NCBI RefSeq assembly: GCF_002252085.1 | Contig: NZ_NEEY01000010.1 | Coordinates: 1 to 54,547, forward strand | Length of the DNA: 54,547 nucleotides | From: Aerococcus sp. 1KP-2016 | GTDB taxonomy: Bacteria; Bacillota; Bacilli; Lactobacillales; Aerococcaceae | Reading direction: 5' to 3' | Shown: in pieces, positions 19,211 to 26,796 of the stretch | Position numbering within the stretch: the first letter of the stretch is position 1 | Layout: each line of letters opens with the position of its first letter | Translations under genes and position numbers: made by a program | The notes under the pieces: generated by a model | What the model saw: the letters and a program-made list of their open reading frames with translations, nothing else | Databases searched by the model: none | Told to the model about the DNA's origin: nothing

Positions 19211-20155
19211 ATGGGTTCGTTCGCAGGAGAAGTGAAGAAAGAACTCACCCAGCTAACAGTGGATTATGAGCACGCGCGTTCAGAATTAGCAGCAATTTTA
19301 CGCATGAACGGTTCGATTACCATTATGAATGGCCAATTGACCCTAAATGTGCAGACAGAAAATGCCGCCATTGCACGACGAATTTACACACTGTTGAAGG
19401 AATTTTTTCATACCAATGGTGAGTTGGTTGTTCGGAAGAAAATGAAATTAAAGAAAAATAATATCTACATCGTGCGTGTGCAAAATCATGTGGAAGAAAT
19501 TCTAAAAGATATGCATATTCTAGATCAATTGGTAATTAATCCCAATATTTCTGAGGAAATGATGCAAAATGATCAACGAAGTCGGTCTTATTTACGTGGG
19601 GCATTCTTAGCTGGAGGTTCGGTCAATAATCCTGAAAAATCTTCCTACCATTTGGAAATTTATTCAGTATATGAAGAACACTGTCAAGATTTAGTAACAA
19701 TGATGAATAAATATAATCTAAATGCACGTTCAGTTGAACGTCGGTCGGGTTACATTGCCTACCTAAAAGGATCAGAACAAATTGCTGATTTCTTAGCCTT
19801 AATTGGGGCTACAGCCTCAATGTTAAAATTTGAAGACATTCGAATTGTGCGGGATATGAGAAATTCAGTAAACCGTATTGTCAATTGCGAGAATGCAAAT
19901 TTGAATAAGACGGTTACAGCTGCCTCTAAACAAGTAGAAAATATTGAATTAATTCAATCTACGGTTGGTATAGGTGAATTACCAGAAAAGCTGCAAGAAA
20001 TTGCACTCTTACGTCTGGAAAATCCGGAAGCAAGTATCAAAGAATTAGGGGAGCTCGTTGAGGGTGAACCAATTTCAAAATCAGGTGTAAATCATAGATT
20101 ACGTAAAATTAACCAATACGCTGAACAACTTAGAGGTTCGGTCGTTAGTCGTTAG
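19211..20155 (+). CDS. whiA: DNA-binding protein WhiA
   Basis: WhiA has an N-terminal LAGLIDADG homing-endonuclease-like domain without nuclease function and a C-terminal helix-turn-helix. In actinomycetes it controls sporulation genes, and in Bacillus it affects chromosome segregation and division. The 314-residue protein shows the first domain (about residues 15-210, with [15 protein letters not shown] near 125) and the C-terminal segment [20 protein letters not shown] near 276. It ends the rapZ-yvcK-whiA operon and is followed by a strong terminator. Confidence 0.95.
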   Translation: MGSFAGEVKKELTQLTVDYEHARSELAAILRMNGSITIMNGQLTLNVQTENAAIARRIYTLLKEFFHTNGELVVRKKMKLKKNNIYIVRVQNHVEEILKDMHILDQLVINPNISEEMMQNDQRSRSYLRGAFLAGGSVNNPEKSSYHLEIYSVYEEHCQDLVTMMNKYNLNARSVERRSGYIAYLKGSEQIADFLALIGATASMLKFEDIRIVRDMRNSVNRIVNCENANLNKTVTAASKQVENIELIQSTVGIGELPEKLQEIALLRLENPEASIKELGELVEGEPISKSGVNHRLRKINQYAEQLRGSVVSR

Positions 20156-20161
20156 ACAATT

Positions 20162-20207
20162 AAAAACGTTGGTATTTAGCTGATCAGGCTGAATGCCAAC
20201 GTTTTTT
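20162..20207 (+). terminator. intrinsic terminator after whiA
   Basis: AAAACGTTGGTATTTAGC pairs with GCTGAATGCCAACGTTTT around TGATCAG; a T-run follows. The remaining bases to 20517 show no convincing gene or element. Confidence 0.85.
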
Positions 20208-20517
20208 GTATTTCTTCGCACATGTATCATGCGAATGGCTGGTTTAAAAATATGAATGAGATGGGCGACAAATAGCCATCTACCCGAAGATAGGCGATTG
20301 GATTGCCGCTCAAGCATTTTTGAGGTAAATGCATGAATAATCTAATGAAATAAGGATACTGTATTTGCTGGCATATGTTGTCCAAATTTTAATCAGTTTG
20401 AGGAAGTGAATTAAAATGTAAGACTATGTATGTAAGAATTTAAGTTTTGTAAATGGTGTTCAAAAATAATAGTTAGCAGAATGAAAAATGATTATGTCAG
20501 GCGTGATAGGGCAAATT

Positions 20518-20898
20518 TTATTCTACGATTAAGGATTCGATGTTATCCAAAATTTGTTGTTCTTGAGTACGGGCTTGATCTGTAGCAATTTTCTTGCGTA
20601 AAAACTGTACTTCAGAAACCAATACTTCAACTGTTGACACATGTTGTCCTTGTTTTGTTTCAAATTGTCGCATGCGCAATTGGCCAACGATCGCTAATTC
20701 ATCACCCTTATGCATATAGGTATGGATGAGTTTAGCTGTACCGTTCCAAGCGGTAATAGGGATGAAGTCAACATAGTCGATGCCATCTTTACTTTTTCGG
20801 TTGATGGCAAGGGCATTGTTGATGACTTGACGGTTGTTAGATATTTCAGTCAATTCAACATCTCGTGCGATACGACCAATTAATTGGACTTGATTCAT
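20518..20898 (-). CDS. ssb: single-stranded DNA-binding protein without acidic tail
   Basis: This OB-fold SSB starts MNQVQLIGRIARDVELT from ATG at 20898, eight bases after AAGGAGG. The open frame continues upstream to 21000, but that start lacks a site. At 126 residues it is shorter than replicative SSBs and ends IESLIVE, with no Gly/Gln-rich linker and no DDDIPF-type tip, the part that recruits partner proteins. That resembles the accessory SsbB/YwpH type linked to competence in Bacillus. The operonic rpsF-ssb-rpsR copy is expected elsewhere. It is transcribed opposite to its neighbours. Confidence 0.88.
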   Translation of the reverse strand: MNQVQLIGRIARDVELTEISNNRQVINNALAINRKSKDGIDYVDFIPITAWNGTAKLIHTYMHKGDELAIVGQLRMRQFETKQGQHVSTVEVLVSEVQFLRKKIATDQARTQEQQILDNIESLIVE

Positions 20899-21162
20899 TA
20901 TTTTAGCCTCCTTATTAGTATTTGAAACAAGAGGGTTACGCCCTCCACTTAATATATACGTTTTATTTTCCCAAAAACCGCGAAAAAAATTCAAATTCAT
21001 GTGTTATTTTATAAATTATGACTAAATTGAATAGAAACTAGACGGCGATTAGCCCAATTTAGGGTACAATATAAAAGAGATAATAATGGTATTTCATCGG
21101 ATTTCTTTGAACTCAAATGACTAATTTATGAAACTAACTAAAAGTTTAGGAGGATATTGAGC

Positions 21163-21885
21163 ATGAATATCTTAATGATTGAAGACAATGAGAGTGTTGC
21201 TGAAATGATGAGCATGTTTTTCGAGCAACAAAAAGGTTGGGAAGCAACTTTTATCCAAGATGGAGAAGAAGGTTGGCAGTACTACTTGGCGAATGAAGCA
21301 GCGATTGAGATGATTATCTTAGATTTGAACTTACCGGGTAAGGACGGTATTCAAATCTGTCGGGATATTCGTAAACAAAATAAATTGGTACCTATCATCA
21401 TGTTGACTGCCCGCGATGCAGAGAGTGAACAAGTGCTAGGCCTAGGTCTGGGCGCAGATGATTATGTAACCAAACCATTTGATCCGATTACTTTTATGGC
21501 ACGAATGCGCGCTTTGTATCGTCGTAGCCAATTAACAGAAGAAATTGCTAAAGATGGTGAAGTTGAAAATGCGAGCCAATACGATATTGAAACGAAATTT
21601 ATACGCATTAATAGCCAGAATCGTGAAGCGTTTTTTGAAGATCAATTGATTGAACATCTAACGCCAAAAGAATTTGAAATTTTACAATTGTTGGCAAGTC
21701 ACCCGAAACAAGTATTTACCCGAGAACATTTATTGACAACACTGTGGGAAGATCCATTCTATGGAGACGAACGTACTGTTGATGCACATATCAAGAAACT
21801 ACGTCAAAAAATGGAAGAATATGGTCCACAGCTGATTCAAACAGTGTGGGGAGTAGGATATAAATTCGACGAAACTGGTGTTTAA
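21163..21885 (+). CDS. OmpR-family response regulator
   Basis: This 240-residue regulator has a receiver domain (EDNE near residues 7-10, phospho-acceptor Asp in LDLNLPGKDG near 54, TKPFDP with the conserved Lys near 104) and a C-terminal winged helix with LTPKEFEILQLLASHP near 166 and RTVDAHIKKLRQKM near 205. The start ATG 21163 lies nine bases after AGGAGG. The partner kinase begins two bases after the stop. No stimulus can be assigned from sequence; the receiver resembles the PhoP/YycF/ResD group only in general. Confidence 0.92.
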   Translation: MNILMIEDNESVAEMMSMFFEQQKGWEATFIQDGEEGWQYYLANEAAIEMIILDLNLPGKDGIQICRDIRKQNKLVPIIMLTARDAESEQVLGLGLGADDYVTKPFDPITFMARMRALYRRSQLTEEIAKDGEVENASQYDIETKFIRINSQNREAFFEDQLIEHLTPKEFEILQLLASHPKQVFTREHLLTTLWEDPFYGDERTVDAHIKKLRQKMEEYGPQLIQTVWGVGYKFDETGV

Positions 21886-21887
21886 AT

Positions 21888-23330
21888 ATGAAGTTAAACT
21901 TTTTCTACCAACAAATTCTTAGTTTCCTCGTTGTGATCGCAGTGACCATTGCTGCGATGGGGGTGACCTTGTTTTCTTTTTCAAGAGATCAAGTATTACT
22001 ACGTCAGGAACAGCAATTAAATGATATTGCCAAATTTGTTGGTGGTCAGACCATTACGACGGATTTCTTAGCTTCTATGGAGCCTTTGTTATCTTCATCA
22101 AATATGAAATTATTTTATTTCGATGCGAATAATAATTTGCTGTATCCAACGGAAGAAGCTGAAGAAATTCCGACAAATCAACTATCTGATGAAGCTTTGG
22201 CAGATTTGCAGAACGGTAAACCTCTAGGCTTACAAAGTTTTGAAATGGGTTTTGCTGAGAAAAATGGCGATGCGCTAGCTATTTTCATGCCACTGACAAG
22301 TGCTGAAGACCAGTCTTATGCGGGGTATTTGGTATTAGGTGTGCCATCCAGTCAATCGGATGCGATCATCGACAACTTAATGCAGAATGTGTTGAAAGGC
22401 ATTGCGATTGCCTTAATTATTGCGGTACTATTCAGTGTATTTATCGCGGGTTATCAAAATAAACGTATCCGACGTTTGCGAGAGGCAACCCAACAAACTG
22501 CGCAAGGCGACTATTCGGTACGCTTAGAAGTGAGTAACATTGATGAGTTTGATGATTTAGCGGAGGATTTCAATCAGATGGCCCTATCCTTAGAGAAATC
22601 TGAAGTTGAAATCGACCGTCAGGAAAACATTCGACGTCAATTGATGATGGATGTGGCACATGAAATCCGGACACCGCTAACAACAATGATTGGTCTCTTA
22701 GAAGGATTGCGCCAAAAGGTACTACCTGAGGATAAGATTGATCGCAGTGTTGACTTGATGTACAAGGAAGCGAATCGCTTGAACCGTCTAGTAAATGAAA
22801 ACTTAGATATTGAAAAAATTCGTTCTAATGAAATTGTTTTATCGAAGAGCAATTTCAATGCTGGAGATGTTTTACGAGATATTGCCTTGCAACTAACGGA
22901 AAGCGCCAAAGCGAAACATACTGTATTTGATGTCGATGTGCCGGATAATGTACCAGTCTATGCCGATTACGATAGATTCCATCAAATTATCTTTAATATT
23001 GTGCAAAATGCGGTACAATTTACCAATGATGGAGAAATATATTTGAGTACACTCTTCCAAGACGGGAAGACTTATATTAAAATAAAAGATTCAGGTATGG
23101 GCATGACGAAAGACCAAGTAGAAAATATTTGGGAAAGATTTTATAAGGCCGATATTTCACGAAAAAACAATGAATTTGGTGAATCAGGTTTAGGCCTTTC
23201 CATTGTGAAACAATTGGTTGAGCTACATAAGGCTACGATTCATGTTGAAAGTGAAGCGGGCGTTGGTACGATCTTTACGCTTGTTTTCTTAAGTCGCGAA
23301 TTATTAGCACAACAAGCAGATGCAAAATAA
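21888..23330 (+). CDS. sensor histidine kinase with HAMP domain
   Basis: This 480-residue kinase has a first membrane helix at about residues 9-30, a sensor region outside the cell of about 130 residues, a second helix near 165-190 and HAMP to about 245. A HisKA domain follows with the phosphorylated His in DVAHEIRTPLTTMIGLLEGL near 258, then an ATPase domain with N-box NIVQNAVQFT, KDSGMGM and GLGLSIVKQL. It is adjacent to and probably acts on the upstream regulator. The sensor region is not recognised. An unusual cluster of hairpins follows the gene. Confidence 0.93.
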   Translation: MKLNFFYQQILSFLVVIAVTIAAMGVTLFSFSRDQVLLRQEQQLNDIAKFVGGQTITTDFLASMEPLLSSSNMKLFYFDANNNLLYPTEEAEEIPTNQLSDEALADLQNGKPLGLQSFEMGFAEKNGDALAIFMPLTSAEDQSYAGYLVLGVPSSQSDAIIDNLMQNVLKGIAIALIIAVLFSVFIAGYQNKRIRRLREATQQTAQGDYSVRLEVSNIDEFDDLAEDFNQMALSLEKSEVEIDRQENIRRQLMMDVAHEIRTPLTTMIGLLEGLRQKVLPEDKIDRSVDLMYKEANRLNRLVNENLDIEKIRSNEIVLSKSNFNAGDVLRDIALQLTESAKAKHTVFDVDVPDNVPVYADYDRFHQIIFNIVQNAVQFTNDGEIYLSTLFQDGKTYIKIKDSGMGMTKDQVENIWERFYKADISRKNNEFGESGLGLSIVKQLVELHKATIHVESEAGVGTIFTLVFLSRELLAQQADAK

Positions 23331-23339
23331 GGAAAAGAA

Positions 23340-23431
23340 GAAGTTGAGTAAAAGGCTTTTATGATAGGGGCAAGGACCCTATATTTGTTTCGACAAGTAG
23401 CATGTGAAGTATAGATACTTGGCTCAACTTC
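23340..23431 (+). other. cloverleaf-like structured region
   Basis: GAAGTTGAG (23340-23348) pairs perfectly with CTCAACTTC (23423-23431). Inside are ATAGGG/CCCTAT (23364-23382), TTGT/ACAA closed by a TTCG tetraloop (23385-23396), AAGTA/TACTT (23407-23420) and a small AAAG/CTTT hairpin. It lies between the kinase and VanZ-family genes and has no T-run. It might be a processing or stability element, or a cis-regulatory RNA for the downstream genes. Confidence 0.5.
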
Positions 23432-23451
23432 AACAAAAGGATTGAATAGGT

Positions 23452-24102
23452 ATGTATTTTTTAGGACCACTCCTTGAGTGGCTAAGAGACCTATCGAATG
23501 GACGCATCCTGAACTTTCATTTGGTGGAACTCTCGATTTTTAGTTTAGACAAAACAATTATATATATGATTGCTTTGTTGGTGATTCAAGCAAGCTATCT
23601 CATTTACAAAAAGAGAAAGCAAGACAATTTTACAATCAATTGGTTTCGCGAATTGGTGAAATTTGTCTTCGTCACATATATGATTTTATTAGTCCATTTA
23701 ACGGTCTTGCGTTATGATTGGATGTGGTGGCAAGACAGTTTCAATTGGCACCGATCTTTTGATGAATTAAATTGGGTACCATTAGTTGATACAATCAAGT
23801 TAACCAAAGGTTCTACCTTTTCATATTGGTATAATTTCTTTGGTAATGTCCTTTGGTTTATGCCATTTGGGCTTGTGGTGCCCTATATATTTAGAATGAA
23901 GCATGCTTTTTTCAAAACTTTATTTTGGGGATTAATGTTTAGCTTATCAATTGAAACGATGCAATTTTACTTAGAAACCGGCGTAAGCCATATAGATGAC
24001 GTCATTTTTAATGGCGCTGGGGTAATTTTGGGTTATCTCATGTATGATGTATTACAAATAGGACACATGTATTTTAAGAGGAGAAGAAATAATAATGGCT
24101 AG
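23452..24102 (+). CDS. VanZ-family membrane protein
   Basis: This 216-residue protein has about four to five hydrophobic helices and the VanZ-like C-terminal core: NFFGNVLWFMPFG near residue 127, then SLSIETMQFYLETGVSHIDD near 163 and the final helix beginning VIFNGAGVILGY. VanZ of vancomycin operons confers low-level teicoplanin resistance, but most homologues have no known role. The stop overlaps the methyltransferase start by eight bases, so the two are translationally coupled. Confidence 0.85.
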   Translation: MYFLGPLLEWLRDLSNGRILNFHLVELSIFSLDKTIIYMIALLVIQASYLIYKKRKQDNFTINWFRELVKFVFVTYMILLVHLTVLRYDWMWWQDSFNWHRSFDELNWVPLVDTIKLTKGSTFSYWYNFFGNVLWFMPFGLVVPYIFRMKHAFFKTLFWGLMFSLSIETMQFYLETGVSHIDDVIFNGAGVILGYLMYDVLQIGHMYFKRRRNNNG

Positions 24103-25315
24103 AAAAAGCGCACAATTACCAAAGAAGGAACTTCGTAAATGGGCAACAGTCCAGGTTAAGAAGGGCCAAATTTTATTAACAGAAAAAGACTTCGTAAATC
24201 CACCACAATTTACTGAAGGTGAATTGGTGGAAATTATTGGGATTGACCACGAATTCTTAGGTTATGGTTATATGGCCAAACAACAAAAAGGTGTTGGTTG
24301 GATTTTAACAAGAGACCAAAACGCGGATACAGGTTTGTTGGATAATTTAGCATTTGTGCAAGAAAAATTGCAAGAAGCTAAGAACCAACGTCAAAGCTTA
24401 TTAATCGATGATACAACAACAGCTTTCCGTATTTTCAACGGTGAAGGTGATGGTATTGGCGGTTTCACAATTGATTGGTATGCTGGATATGCCTTAATTC
24501 AATGGTATTCAGAAGGTATCTACCGTTACCGTAAAATTATTTTAGAAGCCTTGAATAATGTATTCCCTGAATTAAAGGGCATTGTTGGTAAAAATCGCTT
24601 TAACTTAGATGGTAAAGCAGATTTCCCACAATCAGAAATTCTAGCTGGGGATATTCCAGAAACATTAACTGTTCAAGAAAATGGTGTGAATTATGTTGTA
24701 CGTCTTGATGATGGCTGGATGACAGGTATCTTCCTGGACCAACGTAATGTTCGTAACTTTATTCAATCTGAACTTGCACCAGGCAAAACAGTCTTAAACA
24801 TGTTCTCATACACGGGTGCCTTTTCAGTGGCTGCTGCCTTAGGTGGTGCAACTGAAACCATGAGTGTTGACGTAGCCAAACGTAGCCAACAATTGACTGA
24901 AGAACAATTCCAAGCGAATGGTCTTGAAATTGGTGAACAACATAAAGTTCGTGTGATGGATGTATTCAATTACCTAGACTTTGCTAAATCACATGATTTA
25001 CGCTTTGATATTGTGATTCTTGATCCGCCTTCATTCTCACGTACCAAAAAACATACCTTCCAAGCAACGAAAGACTATCGTAGCTTAGTGGCTGATGCGT
25101 TATCAATCTTAAACCGTGGTGGTTACTTGGTAAGTTCTACTAATGCAGCAAACATGTCAAGAGAAGACTTTATCAAGCAAATTGGTGAAGGTTCGGACGA
25201 TGCACATGTGGATCTTGTGCCTGTAGAATCATTCAGTTTACCAGCAGATTTCCCTGCACCTAAAGGTAACCCAGAAAGTGACTACCTAAAAGTAGAAATT
25301 TTCCAAAAAGCATAA
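24095..25315 (+). CDS. rlmI: class I SAM-dependent rRNA methyltransferase (RlmI-like)
   Basis: This 406-residue protein has an N-terminal PUA-like domain (to about residue 80), a middle domain and a Rossmann methyltransferase domain. The SAM-binding loop NMFSYTGAFSVAAALGG lies near residue 235 and the catalytic motif ILDPPSFSRTKK near 308. RlmI makes 5-methylcytosine at 1962 of 23S rRNA in E. coli; the exact target here is inferred. The start ATG 24095, after AAGAGGAGA, lies inside the end of the VanZ-family gene. A bidirectional terminator follows. Confidence 0.88.
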   Translation: MARKSAQLPKKELRKWATVQVKKGQILLTEKDFVNPPQFTEGELVEIIGIDHEFLGYGYMAKQQKGVGWILTRDQNADTGLLDNLAFVQEKLQEAKNQRQSLLIDDTTTAFRIFNGEGDGIGGFTIDWYAGYALIQWYSEGIYRYRKIILEALNNVFPELKGIVGKNRFNLDGKADFPQSEILAGDIPETLTVQENGVNYVVRLDDGWMTGIFLDQRNVRNFIQSELAPGKTVLNMFSYTGAFSVAAALGGATETMSVDVAKRSQQLTEEQFQANGLEIGEQHKVRVMDVFNYLDFAKSHDLRFDIVILDPPSFSRTKKHTFQATKDYRSLVADALSILNRGGYLVSSTNAANMSREDFIKQIGEGSDDAHVDLVPVESFSLPADFPAPKGNPESDYLKVEIFQKA

Positions 25316-25353
25316 CATAAGGGCTATCCTTTGAAACGAAATATGCAGCATGT

Positions 25354-25388
25354 AAAAAAGCTAGGACTTCATAGGTCCTAGCTTTTTT
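25354..25388. terminator. bidirectional terminator between convergent genes
   Basis: AAAAAGCTAGGAC pairs with GTCCTAGCTTTTT around TTCATAG. The A-run on one side and T-run on the other let it serve both the methyltransferase gene and the convergent cupin gene. Confidence 0.88.
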
Positions 25389-25405
25389 GAATGGATATAT
25401 TATGA

Positions 25406-25828
25406 TTAATGTTCGTTTGGATCGTTACGTGCGTCGTCATGGGTAGGGTGGATTGTTCCTGGTACGTGGTCGGGACCTGCGTAAATTGTGTACAATTTCA
25501 ATGGTTCATCACCTTTGTTTGTGATGTTGTGCCATTTGTTAGCAGGAACAAATACTGCGTCATCAGCACTTACTTCTTTTTCGAAGTCTAAGTTGTCTTC
25601 AGTTTCCCCAATTTGGCATAATCCTGTACCTTGTTCGATACGGATAAATTGATCGATACCATGGTGAACTTCTAAGCCAATGTCATCGCCAGGAAGGATA
25701 TTCATTACTGTTACTTGTAATTTTTCGCCTGTCCAAATTGTCGTACGATAATTATCGTTATTGATTGTTGTTTCTTCAATGTTAGTTACATGTGGTTGTT
25801 TACCATAATCTTTTTCGTCAATTGCCAT
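25406..25828 (-). CDS. cupin-domain protein
   Basis: This 140-residue single-domain cupin is transcribed on the minus strand. The metal-binding motifs are recognisable: GLEVHHGIDQFIRIEQGTG (residues 51-69, with two His and a Glu) and the second cupin motif VPANKWHNITNKGDEPLKLY near 93-112. Such proteins bind a metal and range from isomerases to sensors; no substrate can be assigned. The start follows AGGAGG by eight bases. Upstream, TTGTGT and TATAAT 16 bp apart (about 25881-25908) form a likely promoter. Confidence 0.85.
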   Translation of the reverse strand: MAIDEKDYGKQPHVTNIEETTINNDNYRTTIWTGEKLQVTVMNILPGDDIGLEVHHGIDQFIRIEQGTGLCQIGETEDNLDFEKEVSADDAVFVPANKWHNITNKGDEPLKLYTIYAGPDHVPGTIHPTHDDARNDPNEH

Positions 25829-26081
25829 TGTAAAAACCTCCTAATTTTAGTGCATATAGTAATGGATACTATATAATTAATTATACACCTTGCATATCGA
25901 AACACAAATGAAATGGGGTTCAAAAATGTTGTTATTAAATCATTTTTTGACACAAAGGCGTCTTCATGCAAGTCTTGAGAATATTGACGGATGGGGCTTT
26001 TTGGCTTTCCTTTTTAAAATAGTATATGATAGTTATAGTAGATAAATATATATTAAGATGAGTGAAAAGAGGAAAAAATGT

Positions 26082-26783
26082 ATGTCATATATCAAATTAA
26101 AGGATGTCGTGAAACAATATGGTTCAGGTGACACAGCCATCTTAGCCAATGATCATGTGAACCTAGAAATTGAAGAAGGAGAGTTTGTTGTGATTCTCGG
26201 ACCATCAGGCGCGGGGAAATCAACACTACTGAATATTCTAGGTGGAATGGATGCTGTTACGTCAGGCGATGTGATTGTTGCTGATAAAAATATTGCCGGC
26301 TATGATGAAAAAGGTCTGACGAATTATCGTCGTGATGAGGTTGGCTTTATTTTCCAAAATTATAATCTCATTCCCAATTTAACAGCACTAGAAAATGTAG
26401 AAGTCTCAGAAGAAATTTCTAAAGATTCCCTATCAGCAGCGGAAGCGTTGGAAGGTGTGGGGCTTACCAAACGTAAAAATAATTTCCCAGCACAATTATC
26501 TGGTGGGGAACAGCAGCGTGTGTCGATTGCACGTGCAATCGCGAAGAACCCTAAACTCTTACTGTGTGATGAACCAACAGGGGCATTGGATTATGAAACA
26601 GGGAAAAAAGTACTCGGTTTCTTACAAGATTTAACCACTGATCATGGAACGACTGTCGTCGTAATTACCCATAACCAAGCGATTGCACCAATGGCTGACA
26701 GAGTGATAAAAATTAATGATGGTACTGTGTCCTCCCAAGAATTAAACGAGCACCCAACACCAATTCAAGAGATTGAATGGTAA
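26082..26783 (+). CDS. ABC transporter ATP-binding protein (MacB/LolD type)
   Basis: This 233-residue ATPase has Walker [10 protein letters not shown] near residue 39, Q-loop [20 protein letters not shown] near 87, signature [19 protein letters not shown] near 137 and Walker [12 protein letters not shown] near 160. ATG 26082 is chosen because AGAGGA lies eight bases before it; ATG 26058 is in frame but poorly placed. The next gene encodes the permease. This family couples ATP to FtsX-like permeases acting in peptide resistance, lipoprotein handling or export. Confidence 0.92.
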   Translation: MSYIKLKDVVKQYGSGDTAILANDHVNLEIEEGEFVVILGPSGAGKSTLLNILGGMDAVTSGDVIVADKNIAGYDEKGLTNYRRDEVGFIFQNYNLIPNLTALENVEVSEEISKDSLSAAEALEGVGLTKRKNNFPAQLSGGEQQRVSIARAIAKNPKLLLCDEPTGALDYETGKKVLGFLQDLTTDHGTTVVVITHNQAIAPMADRVIKINDGTVSSQELNEHPTPIQEIEW

Positions 26784-26796
26784 GGGGGCGAATGTA

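Noticed and set aside
20208-20517. Possible gene or small RNA between whiA and ssb
   Set aside because: No frame with a start site, no strong hairpin and no promoter-terminator pair was seen.
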